The notes under the pieces were generated by a model, which worked only from the letters and a program-made list of their open reading frames with translations, searched no databases and was not told where the DNA came from. Position numbers and translations under genes: made by a program. Shown piece by piece: positions 42,826 through 54,558 of a stretch of DNA of 64,000 nucleotides (its first letter is position 1; every line of letters begins with the position of its first letter). Source of the stretch: Ascaphus truei (lineage: Eukaryota; Chordata; Amphibia; Anura; Ascaphidae); the NCBI GenBank assembly GCA_036426205.1, contig WSYH01001193.1, forward strand, positions 23,399-87,398, written 5' to 3'.

Positions 42826-43959
42826 AAGAGGTGTCTTTGAAGTAAAAAGGACCGGAGAGAGATTTTTAGCGAAATTTTTTTGTTATGCGGTTTGTCGTAC
42901 AAACAATATGAGCAATCTAGGAAAAAAACAAAAAAAAAACCTCATGCAGCAGAGAAATCAGAGATAAAGGGAAACACACCACTGAAACCACACTGCACTG
43001 AGGATACTTACAAAACCACAGATGGACTCTTTGCCCCAATCCAAGAGGAGAGAGAGACTGCTGAAGTAGCTACAAACCTTATTTGCCCTACACAAGTGTA
43101 ATATAGTCATGAAATAGGGGGTTTTGCCTTTCCAGCCATAGTCAGGGTTCAAGCAAGTGAGTCAGCCCTTAAAAGGAATAGTGGGTTGTGTTTTTAAAAG
43201 TTTCACTGACAGCAGTTGAATCACAATTGTGACCCATGAGTGGTGTACTTGAGATTTGCAAATAAGGTTGCCACAACCGCATTAGGGCTACCAGCTGGAC
43301 GAACTGGAGATAGGCAGGAATGAAACAGGTGTTGGATTGAAACTTGAACAAGCTGTTGCTGAAGTCAGCGGGTAATTATTAGAAAACAAAGCCTGAGTGT
43401 TTAAAATTGCCCTATTAGGGGAAAAAGTTGATAAAAGATTTCTGAACTGTGTGTAAAGGGTTTTTCAAAACCATTGCTGAACTGTGTGAGTCACTTCCTG
43501 GCGGTGTATATAAGCGTATATGTAAGAATGTTCTTTTCTGCCACAGTAAATAAAAGTCTGCTATATAGTTCTTGGGAGCAAAAAACAGACACCAAAGTGT
43601 GTGAAGTGTTGAATGCCATAATACACCAAGATGAGACTGAAAATTACTGACTCAGGCAGAGAAAACCAAATCTGTTGCTGAGCGAGGAGATTGCACTCCT
43701 AGCAATAAAATAGGTTGTTGTTAAGCAAACAGAAGTTTTTTTCCTAGAAATACACATGTCAGCATACCTAATGAGAGTTTATATATTCTAGCAAGTAAAT
43801 GGTGTCGGTTTTTGTGTGTGTGTTTGTGGATAAGCAAATAGACTTTTTTTTACCTAGCGACTGCACATCTTGTTAACCTGTTGAGGAAGAAAATGTCATA
43901 TGCACTAAGTACTACTGATATTGTAAAACTTATCGCAAGAAAGAAAAAATTACTCAGAG
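42826..43959 (+). other. LTR-element leader, second copy
   Basis: It is homologous to 36608-37581 with many small indels. No gene. Confidence 0.7.
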
Positions 43960-44177
43960 ATGCCTGTATGAGGCTATGACCATCCTAACAGCAAAACAAT
44001 ATGCCACCTGTAGGACACCACAATGCGGGTTCAGCAAATACAGTGGCAAACAGCGCAATCGCCTCCTGATCGGTCAGGAAGAGAGACTACACACTGGACA
44101 GCTGGAAACATGGAGGAGACACAAGAGCAGCGTTCCCTAATAAACCTACCCCATGGAAAGAGTGGCCCCTTTCTTAG
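43960..44177 (+). pseudogene. Start of the LTR-element ORF, cut by the duplication junction
   Basis: It begins ATGCCTGTATGAGGCTATG, homologous to 37582-37790 with indels, and stops inside the GAGTGGCCC sequence. The next bases are the minisatellite of the element A intron. Confidence 0.7.
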
Positions 44178-45883
44178 ACACGTTACAGTTATAGAGACAG
44201 ACACACGTATACACGAAACAAGACCACAGATACCAAGTATGACAAACAGACTACACGTTTTTAGACTGGACAGACACAGATACACGTATTAGACAGGACA
44301 GACACACGTTATAGACGGACAGATAGCAGATGTAACGTATAGACGACAGACACCGATACCACGGTATAGAGGTTATAGAAAGAGACACCCGATCAGTATA
44401 GACAGACTTGTTCTATCCCCCGTAGTCACACGTAATTGACGTCATACACTTTGTGTCTTGCGGATCTTTTTTCCACCCATGTGGAGGACGCCTGAATGGT
44501 GGTTTGTTGAAAAAGCACATGATTACCTTGATGTGATGAAAGTTATTATTTTAGGAGTTAAAATGGTTTTCAAAAATATATTTCTTAATAAATTTCAATG
44601 TGAACCTCATATTTTATTCGTATGGGTATGTCACATTACAATATAATTATAATATGGGGTAATATACATAGTAAAATACATATACTTACATTAAAAAACA
44701 AACAGAAATGCTACAAACTTAAAAGTTCCATCAGCCTTTCTTTCTGCATCGTTATCGCTCAGCTCAAATTGGTCTTTATTTGTCAAAAATATAAAATCAA
44801 ATGTTTGCAGGGGACATGTGCATATATTCAAAATCATTTCGTTATATGCAGGTGCAATTTATTGTATAATGTTGCAAATTCACCTCTTGACGAGAGTTCT
44901 ATTTATGGGTGCACCTGTTTCATCTGTTTCCTCCTAGAACAGCCGATTAATGCAGTTACTTTTCCATGACAGGTATAAACAAACAAACAATGCTTTGTTC
45001 CCTGGATCTAGCGCCATCTTTTTCCCTACTCATGATCGGTTGAGGATGAGCATGTGAGGTCATGTTGATGTTGTAGGCAGGAGAAGGACCCGCCGCTCAA
45101 TGCTTGCGATCTTTACTGTCTGCTGTGGATGAAAAGGACATCAACAAGCAAACTGACTGCGCGCTTCTGACTGGAGGCTGCTCCGCCACCCTCTCGAAGC
45201 CGGCACCCTGAACGAGGCCTTTAAGCTGCGTCACCGCTAGCGATGAGCTACGATTGCTGGCTGGGGGCGCGCGCTTGGCGATTTGGGGGGACATGCATTA
45301 TACTACTATGAAATAGCCCTGTGCTCACGCAATGAGCGGCAGTGTTGTATGCGCGTGCACACTCATTGCTCCCGGCCGCGGCGCTTAGTAATATATTTTC
45401 ATACTTATCAGCGCGCTTAGTTCCCCCTATAGGCTGTACCTGCCGATAGGCTGTCTCCAAGCAGACTCCGCGCTCAGCGCCACAACGGTGGACATTATAG
45501 CCCAACTGACCTGTAAAAAACACAGTTTAAAATACTCATCCAATAATGACAGGACTCTCCACTGCTGGCACTGGCTTGAATAGCTAATACAAAACGGATA
45601 GCTGTTGCAGGGTGTAATCACCTGACTACTTATGGCACTGGGCATGCTGATAGTGTTTCTAAACAAGAGATGGACACCTTGAAGGGGGGCTCTGGAGCAC
45701 CATAGGTGATGGATTCGCGTGGTATTCTTACCCAGGATGTCCTAGAGGTGAGATGGGCTGTGTTGCTGCGGGTCCCGTACTGTGAATAATCACCGCGCCC
45801 ATATTTCAGTTAGCCTCCATCATCCCGAGGCTCACCTGACTTCAGTACTCCGGAGCGATTTGGCTATTTAATTTTAAACCTAC
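44178..45883 (-). pseudogene. Duplicate of element A exon 1 region with minisatellite
   Basis: It repeats 34400-36018. The minisatellite remnant is at 44185-44405, transposase exon 1 at about 44712-45017 (minus strand, frame destroyed by indels) and the CpG-rich flank after 45090. Only the 5' part of the transposase gene was duplicated. Confidence 0.75.
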
Positions 45884-46532
45884 TGTAACAGGGACTTCAT
45901 CCCTGTTCACAAATTGCCTCTAATCCTAAGAAGTTGAGGGTAACTGCTGGTATGGCAATTAAACTAAACAACCTGCCTGATTTAGATGGCTTTCCTTCAG
46001 AAAAGTGCTGCCTTTGAGACAGGATCCGGACTCCTAGCCTCACTTGTGAGCGAAACTTTGGAGACAGAGCAGATTCTTGTAGTCTCCCGGGAGACTGACC
46101 AAGAGAACCACAGATCTCTGGAGCTGACCATGTCTGAGCTCTTGCCAGAAAGACACAGAAGCGCTGCTTCAAGACACAGGGAAAAATTATATACATGAAT
46201 GCTGACAAACCCTGAACGGAAAAATTTTGTGTGGTAGCAAGCCAGGGACCAGAGAATGGGATTTTTCCCTTCCAGATATAACGACAAGGAACAGAGAAGA
46301 CTTGTATTGACAAACACGGGGGAGAGCGGGGCAGGGATGATGACTATGCTGTTTCGGGGCTGGCTGGGAGACTATGTGTGCTTAACTAAGGGAGTTGTGA
46401 ATGTTGCATATTATTTCACTAGAATAAATAACCATCCAAGTGAATAGAATCGCTGGGTTCCCCCGTGTGTTTGGATGGTTTCCTGATGTTAATGTAATAA
46501 GGCACTAATAAAAGCCTCGTTATTAGATTTCA
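45884..46532 (+). repeat. LTR 3, duplicate of LTR 1
   Basis: It begins TGTAACAGGGACTTCATCCC and has the same 3' truncation (GATTTCATCTTTG) as LTR 1. This shows the truncation is older than the duplication. Confidence 0.8.
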
Positions 46533-47655
46533 TCTTTGAAATAGAAAGGACCGGAGATTTTTTCTTGTGAAATGTTTGTTTAATGCTTTTTGACCTACAA
46601 AACAGTACTCTGAGCAACTCATAATAAAAAAAAGAAAAAAAAAACTCTCAAGGTACCGGCAGAGACAAGAAGAATTAAGAGTATACACACCATTCGACAC
46701 TGAAACCCAATTCCAAGAGGAAGAGAGGACGGGCTGAAGTCAGCTAAACATATTTGCCTCTATCCTACAATAGGTGTCATGTAGGGTCAGTGAAATAGGG
46801 GTTTTGCCTCCAGCCCTAGTCTAGGTTTCAAGAAGTGAGGCAGCCCTTATTAAAGGGATAGGTGTTTGTTGATTTTCAAAAGTTTCGATGAGAGCATGTG
46901 AATACAGATGGTGACCCAAGAGACGGTTTGGTACTGGACTGATTTTTGCAAACTTAAAGGTTGCCACACCACATAGGGTACCAGCTGTGAATTGGAGTAT
47001 ATGAAGAAAAACAAAAGGGGGTGAGAAAAGTGTGAAAATTGATTACAAGCTCAGTGCTGAGTAGCAGGGGAATTTTAGCATAACAAATACGCTGAGGGTA
47101 AAATTGCTCCTATAGGGGAAAAAAAGTGATTTTGTTTCTGAAACTTTTGTAAAAGGTTCTCAAAACCCAATTTGCCTGTTAGATTTGAAGGTCATCCCCG
47201 CCCGGGTCACTAATAAATGAAAGAATGATAGGTTTTCTTTTGATGCAGAAGTAAAAAAAGTGTAGCCCTATTATAATCTTGGGAGCAAAACTTAGACAAC
47301 CAAAGTATAATCTGTGATATGTCCCTAATACGTCCAAATGAGACGATTGATTGAAAATTACTGAACTCATGGCAGGAGAGAAACCTCATATATCTGTTGC
47401 GAGCGGAGAGATTGCACCTGAGCAGAGTTAAGTGTTTGTAAAGCAAACAGGAAAGTTTTTTCCAGCAACTATATAAATTCAGCAACTCTAATGAGTAGTG
47501 TATATCTAGAAAGTAAATTGGTTGTTTGTTGTAAAGCTAAATAGGACTTTTTTTTACCTAGCAATTTTGCACATCTTGTAACCGTTGAGAGAAAAGTATG
47601 CACAGTACTGCTGATATTCGTTAAACTTATCCAAAAAAGAAAATAATCTACAGAG
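46533..47655 (+). other. LTR-element leader, third copy, very noisy
   Basis: It is homologous to 36608-37581 with a small indel every few to few tens of bases. No gene. Confidence 0.65.
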
Positions 47656-48657
47656 ATGCCTGGTGAGCTTATGACCCTCTACAAGCAAATATGCCCCACC
47701 TTGTAGGACTATCCACGAATTGGGTGGTTCTAGCAATACAGTGGTGTAACAGCTGCAAAGAGCCTCTTTGTAGGTCCAGGAAGAGATATTACCACCCTTG
47801 ACACGCCTGAAATGGAGGACAAGATTGCAGCGTTCTCCTGACTGAACCTTACTACACGGAGAGTGGCCATTCCAGTCCATAAAGAGGGGCTATATGACAG
47901 CGTTGGAGGAACGGGGAATAGTAAGAAAAAGAGGAAAAAAAAATAAAACAAAAAGAAAGAATGGTTTGTGGGGGAGCATGAAATCGGTATACGAACAGGG
48001 AAAAGACTCACGCTCCCTTTGATGCATGAACTGATTGACTAAGCAGGAGACATGAATGGGAATAAGCAGCATGATCATCACCCAATATTCTTGTCAGCTA
48101 AAGGCAACTGAAAGAAAAGCTTGGGCTATATAATGAAGCTGCTGAAATTTCCAATATGAAGAGGAGACCCCAATATCCATGAAGCGACTGGTGTCACTCC
48201 ACAATATCAAAAAGGTTGGAACTGGAAAAAGAAACAAAAAAAGAAAGGAGTTTTCTTCAGCGGAATCATCGGAAGCGTCCCTCTTGGATACAGACCACGT
48301 CCACATAGGATTCATTTTGGGAGGAAAAAGGGGGACTCCCAGTGCCTGCAGCCTAGAGGAAATTGGAGGTGAATTTGTCAAGCCGTGTGGGTTACGGGTA
48401 CTGGAATTATCCATGAGGCCCAAGGCAGAACTTGTGTTGTACCACCAAAGATAGAAGTTCTGTCCGGTGTGCAACAGTGAGGATACCTCATGATCCCAAC
48501 CATCCCATGGGAAGTTGGAGCCGGGAATACCAGTGAGTGACGATCTCCTTGAACCCTAATCCTGAGATGCCCTGAATAAATGCCAGCGATGATGTGATAT
48601 GATACCTTGTGTAAACCATTGAATACTTGATTTTGCGTGGTGCGGAGTAGGTCAGAT
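47656..48657 (+). pseudogene. LTR-element ORF N-terminal part, heavily disrupted
   Basis: It starts ATGCCTGGTGAGCTTATG (compare 37582). Only one unit of the acidic repeat is recognisable, and short insertions interrupt it throughout, so no frame longer than a few dozen codons remains. Confidence 0.65.
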
Positions 48658-48659
48658 AC

Positions 48660-50138
48660 TAGACTGGCGGACACACTTTTATTCGGAGCTCGGCTAGTCC
48701 ATCCGTCATATTTCGGGTATACACGGGGTGATTGAGGTTTGTGACTGTTTTCTGCTTCTGACGTAGTGCATTGAAGGTATTTTCCAGACAGGGTATTGAA
48801 GCTTTATTCCAGCTGGTCTTTTGCCTAATAATGCACAGTTATCTTATATATATTGCATATTCAATTCAGAATTTATGCCATTGGTTAGATCCTGCGAAGC
48901 ATTGTCCACCCTATTAAATCCTAATCATATCATTAACAGATCAGCACCCCGTTCAGCCAGCATGGAACCTCAGGCTGGGAAGGCAAACACAACTGGGGTA
49001 GGCATTGGCCGAGGAGGCGGCGCGAGATAGAGAGGGGTTGGGGGGGTAACCAGGGTGGAGGGAAGTGGGAGAAAGGCAGGGGGATGGGAGAGCTCGTCCA
49101 AGTTCGTCTTCTTCTGATACGTGGTATTATGACGGAAACGTGATCGCTCCGTATCCTACTTTTTGTGCACGGCCTCCCTGTGGTGGTCCCTATCCCCGAA
49201 GCAGCGCTATTCAGTGTCCCCCAGGTCGTGGCTTGCCCGTCCTGCGCCCGCCGCGTCTCTCTAGGGTGCAGACTACAAAACCCCTCCCCTTTGCCCGGCT
49301 GTGGCCTGCAACCCCCTCTTCGCCCGCTCTCCGCTCGATCATTGTCTCCTGCCCTGTAATATCTGTTGTTGATTTTTTCCTCCTCCCCTTGTCCTGCGCC
49401 CTGGCGTCAACTCCGCTCAATGGCAGCCTTTCGGCTCTTTTTTTACCGTGTTCTCCACTTTGTTCCACCACGGCTCTCCGGCCCGTCGAATCGTTGGGAC
49501 TCCACCAGTACTTTGGTTCACCGCGATTTGCTGTTAGCCTACCGCCGCCCTTGTGAATCCGCGTGGGCGTCCCATCTGGAGCGCGGGCCCGTACGATCTA
49601 ACTCTATTCCGCGTTCTGGTTATAGTTCTCACCCCCCTCAGGCGCAGTGTTCATGACAGTATGTCTTCCCTCCAAACCGAGTTGATTAGTTTTTATCTCT
49701 TCGGGCTCAACTCACTTTTCCCGTCTTACACTTCCTGCGCGGACTCATCTCGGCCTTCACCTATGCCGTCTTCTGTGTGGGGGGTCTCTTCTACGAGTCC
49801 CACGTGTTGCCCCTTTTTCGACGTACGTCTATAGCCGGGACTCATGTTTTCGTGTCTGATGAGCCCCTGGCGGCCTTCCCCTGGTTACAGTCGTGCTCGC
49901 GTGATCAAGAAGCATGACTTTCAGCTTCTCCTGATGGCTGCTGATTTGGTCGTCTCCAGTTAGCAAATCAACGCGTTTAATTGCCTCTCCCCAGCGCTAC
50001 CTGCCTACCGGATTGTTAACTTGTTGCTTCTTTTTCTGTGTTGTTCTGTCAGAGGTGAGGAGCGGCGCATTCAAGGTATCTGCCATGGTTAATTACGGGG
50101 TATTTTTGCGTCGAATATAAAGTGTGTCGGTGCTTAGT
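48660..50138 (+). mobile_element. MITE copy 4, interrupted by a GC-rich insertion
   Basis: It lies in the same place and orientation as MITE copy 1. The 5' part is 48660-48998 and the 3' part about 50046-50138. The approximately 1.05 kb between them is unrelated to the family. Confidence 0.75.
48999..50045. other. GC-rich insertion of unknown origin in MITE copy 4
   Basis: It has pyrimidine-rich, clearly higher G+C content than its surroundings and is absent from the other five MITE copies and from the first 9.8-kb copy. The longest open frame (49065-49556, 163 codons) has no domain I recognise, and shorter frames overlap it. It could be a captured genomic fragment or an assembly chimera. 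Confidence 0.6.
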
Positions 50139-50892
50139 AATGTAGATGCTGAGTTTACAGGGACTGTGGCTCGCAATGTATCTGAAATGGGATCAGAATT
50201 GGACAATCTCAAGACTGAGGCTAATAGATACATTGCAATAATGCTACTATTTCTGCCATGATTGAAAGCAGAAGCCAATGATATAAATGGTGGCTACGCT
50301 AGAGCGGAAGTGATATGAGGAAGGCCACTGAAGCAGATGACAGTCTTCCAGCAATGAGGTTCACACTCTTGCATTAGAGCTGAATACCTCACAAACAGGA
50401 GATCACAGTGTCCGATTCGGATAGAAGTGGAGTATCTCAGAGAATAGAGAGTTCAGACACTCCGCAGAGCACAGAATGCCTCACATTCATGGACCAACAG
50501 CTGCCGCACAGACCTGGAAGTTCTGAAAGGAAATACACAGTCTCACTGAGGAGCTGGACATTTGCTAAATTTATACTTAAAAGAAAAACTATTGGTAATT
50601 TGGGTTAAGATCTCATACAGTCCTTTTCATGAAGAGCTTCAGACCCTCAACCTAGAGAAGGAAGTCTCAGCCAGGAGAGGGTCATTCTCAATGCGATGGG
50701 CGAATGGAAGGAGGACTGCAGGAAGCCCTGAAGATGAAGAAACAAAGACGAAAAAAGAGACACATTTAAAGATTACAAAGAAGAGAAAAACTTAAAATGA
50801 AAGAAAGAAAATTTTCAGTTGCCAGAAGAAGTCAAGGAAAAATTTGAAGCAGCAGCACCGACTGCAGAACCAACTCTGCAAGGTTGCGTAAT
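50139..50892 (+). pseudogene. Coiled-coil region of LTR-element ORF, duplicate copy
   Basis: It matches 39475-40235, sharing with it changes not seen at 55403-55890 (for example AGATACATTGCAATAATGC). No long frame. Confidence 0.65.
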
Positions 50893-51292
50893 GCACAGAC
50901 ACACTTATGCGAGACAAAATCCAGTTGTACCTGGCCAGATCCTGAAGGGCGCCGCTCCACTCTGACAGCCCCGTTTGTGTTTTGCCTTCCTAGCCTGGGT
51001 TCATTGCCTGGCTGACGGGGCGGACTGATCTGTTAAATGATAATGATTTAGGATTAAATAGGCGCACAATGCTTTGTCTGTGTCTACCAGATGGCATAAA
51101 TTCATGAATGTTGTAATGCAGTATATTTATTATATATACTGGCAGTATTGCAGCCAGTGGGAATAAAATGCTTCAAATCCCTGCATAGAAAATACCTCAA
51201 TGCACCTCGGCAGAAAACAGTCACAAACTCAATACACCCGGGTATACCGAATTCGTGGGGACTGAGAGCTCGAAATAAGTGTGTCGCCAGTG
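50893..51292 (-). mobile_element. MITE copy 5, duplicate of copy 2
   Basis: It has the same orientation and coding-region insertion site as copy 2 and ends GTGTGTCGCCAGTG followed by TA. Confidence 0.8.
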
Positions 51293-52411
51293 TACGAAAC
51301 TCAGAGAAGGCAGAGGATAGAAGCAAGCGAAACTCTGCAGGATGACAATCTGCAGGGCTGTTAAAGATATTCAAGTGCTGCAGGACATCTGATGGACCCA
51401 GTATGTCCCCGCAAAGCAGCATGAGAAACTGAAGGGCTACCCTGAGCATCAACCAAAAGCAATGCTAAAAGCCAGCTTAGAACCCAGGTGACGCGGCACA
51501 AAAAGGGAAGACAAGAAGGTCCAGGAACTGGAAACAAGTAATTGTGGCCAAAAGCAAAGAAAAGCAAGAAGTGCTTCACAATGCAATAAAAATGTGGAGG
51601 CAAGCACAGAGAACGCAAAGCATGCAGATAAATTCCCTGAGAAGAGTCTTGCAAGACGCACTCAAAAAACAGGGATCTTCTACGCGGATGAGATGATTAC
51701 AGTCCTACAAGGACAAGTATTGACCCTGACCTAAGGTCAGGTATCCCAATGGCAACAAAAACCCATGAAGACAAGGGTACAAGTGAGAGCGGAATACCGC
51801 CTCATCTGAAGACAAGGTTGCAAAATTTGAACCACCTAAACAAGCACTAGCAAAACCTTCAGTCACCCAGCAGGCAACAAAAGAAGGTACACGTGGCTGA
51901 ATTTAAAACCAGAAGAAATCCTAGCTGATGGAGCTGAAAAGATGGGGACATTCTGTGGGATAGTGGGTGTTGTTAGAATTGCAACTAATCAAAAAGGGGG
52001 AGAACTAGCAACCCCATGAGGGGGAGAAACGGGTTCAGAGCGACAGCTTCAAGAGCGGAAACTCAAAGGGCTTGTTTTTCAAACGCTCTGCAACTGATGC
52101 CATACAGTGTGCCTACAATAAGACGAGCACCGACGCGAGGGAAAATCTCATGACCGCGCACGTTAGAAAAAAGACTATACATGGAGGAAAGTCCTCCTTG
52201 AGCGACTCTCTGAGGGGTTGCTGATCTCAAACACTTCAGGAGGGAGGGAGACACGAATAAAAAATAAAACTGGAGAAAGGGCTCCAATCCCAACAGGACT
52301 GAGGGTTTCTTCCTCCCATCCACTCTCATTCAATCATGAGAATCTTAAAATGAGAGTGGAAGGAGGGCTTTGGCTCGTGCAAGCCCGAGCTTCCCACAAA
52401 CAGGGGAGGTA
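51293..52411 (+). pseudogene. 3' part of LTR-element ORF, duplicate copy, with polypurine tract
   Basis: It is homologous to 40634-41740 and ends in AAACAGGGGAGGTA directly before LTR 4. Confidence 0.7.
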
Positions 52412-53069
52412 TGTAACAGGAGAGTAATCCCTGTTTCAAGTAATGTGCTTTAATCTAGCAGTGTGGTGAATAACTGCTAGTAGTAGTAAATTAATAAAAC
52501 ACCACCTGCCTGATTTGATTTTACAAAAGCCTGTCTGTTGAGACAGAGAAGTGACTCCTTAGGTCTGATATGAGAGCTGACCTTTGGAGAGACAGAGCAG
52601 TGTTCTTGAGTCTCCCAGGATGGAGACTCAAGAGAACACACATATCTGGAGCTGACCAGTCGTGAGCTTGATCTGCCCAGCATAGCTGATTGAAAGACAC
52701 CAAATAAGACTTTAAACCTGGATGCTGATTTTCTTGTGCAAGCACGGGTGCGGTTCCCGGAGAGAGAGCAGATCAGCTTACTCTTCAGCAGCTTACAGTA
52801 TAAGACTTCATTATTAATGAGACTCTGCTTATACTGCTTATTTCATGGTATAGTTTTGGGCTGCGAGGAGACATGCTTTACTAAGGAAGCTGTGAATTAA
52901 TTGCATAGGATTTACATAGATACTACTCCCAAGTGAATAGAAGGTTTGTCCCCCCCCCCCCTGGTTTGGATGGTTCCTGATGAAAAGGAAAAGCGACACA
53001 ATAAAGCCTATTATAATTTCACCTTATAAAGTCTCCCAATTGTTGGCCTCTGTGAACATCCGTCTTACA
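52412..53069 (+). repeat. LTR 4, duplicate of LTR 2
   Basis: TGTAACAGGAGAGTAATCCC to CCGTCTTACA, about 658 bp, same subfamily as LTR 2. It serves as the 3' LTR of the element before it and the 5' LTR of the one after it. Confidence 0.85.
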
Positions 53070-53071
53070 TA

Positions 53072-53472
53072 CTGCAAACCGACACACTTTATTCGAGAAA
53101 ATACCCAGTATGTACCGGCAGATACCTGGAATGCGCCACTCCTCACCTCTGACAAGGCCCCGTTGCGTTTTCTTCCAGCCTGTGGGTCAATGCCTGGCTT
53201 GGAGCGTGCGGCTGAATCTGTTAAATGATAATGATAGGATTAATAGGTGCAATGCTTCGCGTGTCTACCAGTGCATAAATTCATGAATTGTAATGCAGGT
53301 ATATCTATATATATATTGAGGCAGTATGATCCAGCGGGGAAATAAAATGCTTCAATCCTGCCTGGAAAATACCTCAATGCACTAGGGCAGAAAACAGTCA
53401 CAAAACCTCAATACACCGGGTATACCCGAATTCGTGGGAATAGCGAGCTCGAAATAAAGTGTGTCGCCAGTG
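53072..53472 (-). mobile_element. MITE copy 6, duplicate of copy 3
   Basis: It lies between LTR 4 and the primer site, with the same ends and a TA flank on each side. Confidence 0.8.
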
Positions 53473-54558
53473 TAGGTTTTAGAAGTGGGATAAGAGGTGT
53501 CTTTGAAGTAAAAAGGACCGGAGATTTTTATGCGAAATTTTTTTGTTATGCGTTTTGTCGTACAAACAATTGAGCAATTAGGAAAAAAACAAAAAAAAAA
53601 AAACCTCATGCAGCAGAAATCAGAGATAAAGGGAAACACACCACTGAAACCACACTGCACTGAGTACTTACAAAACCACAGATGGACTCTTTGCCCCAAT
53701 CCAAGAGAGAGGAGAGAGACTGCTGAATAGCTAAACCTTATTTGCCTATCACAAAGTGTAATATAGTCATGAAATAGGGGTTTTGCCTTCCAGCCATAGT
53801 CAGGGTTCAAGCAAGTGAGTCAGCGCCTTAAAAGGGATAGGTGTTGTGTTGTTTTAAAAGTTTCACTGAAGCAGTTGAACACAATGTGACCCATGAGTGG
53901 TATTGATTTTGCAAATAAGGTTGCACAACCGCATTAGGGCTACCCAGCGGACACTGGAATAGTGACAGATAAAAGTGTGAATTGAAGTGTCGAAATTGAA
54001 CAAGACTTGTTGCTGAGCAGGCGGGAAGTTTTTAGAAAACAAAGCTGGTGTAAAATTGACCCTATAGGGGAAAAAGCGATTTCTGAAACTGTGTTTGTAA
54101 AGGTTCCAGCTTGTGATCTTCCGCCGAATAACGTCAATATGAACGAATGTTGTCTCTGCGGGTTTATCAATGTGTCTTGCACAAGTAAATAAAAGTCTGC
54201 CTATATAGTATCTTGGTGAGCAAAAAACAGACACCAAAGTGTGTGAAGTTGATGCCATAATACACCAAGGATGAAGACTGAAAATTACTGTTGACTCAGG
54301 CAGAGAAACACAAATCTGTTGCTGAGCGGAGAGATTGCACCTAGCAAGTAAATGGTGTAAAGCAAACAGAAGTTTTTTCCTAGCAACTACACATTCAGCA
54401 TACCTAATGAGAGTTTATATCTAGCAAGTAAATGGTGTAAAGCAAATAGACTTTTTTTTACCTAGCAACTGCACATCTTGTATACCTGTTGAGAGAAAAT
54501 GCATGCACAGTACTGCTGATATTGTAAAACTTATCCAAGAAAGAAAAATTCTACAGAG
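53473..54558 (+). other. Primer site remnant and leader of the last LTR element
   Basis: GGTTTTAGAAGTGGGAT at about 53475 is the tRNA-Leu-type primer site minus one base. The leader then follows. Up to about 54300 it is noisy; after that it is almost identical to 37340-37581. Confidence 0.65.

Noticed and set aside
49065..49834. Proteins in the GC-rich insertion
   Set aside because: Several overlapping frames with biased composition and no domain; recorded only as an insertion.
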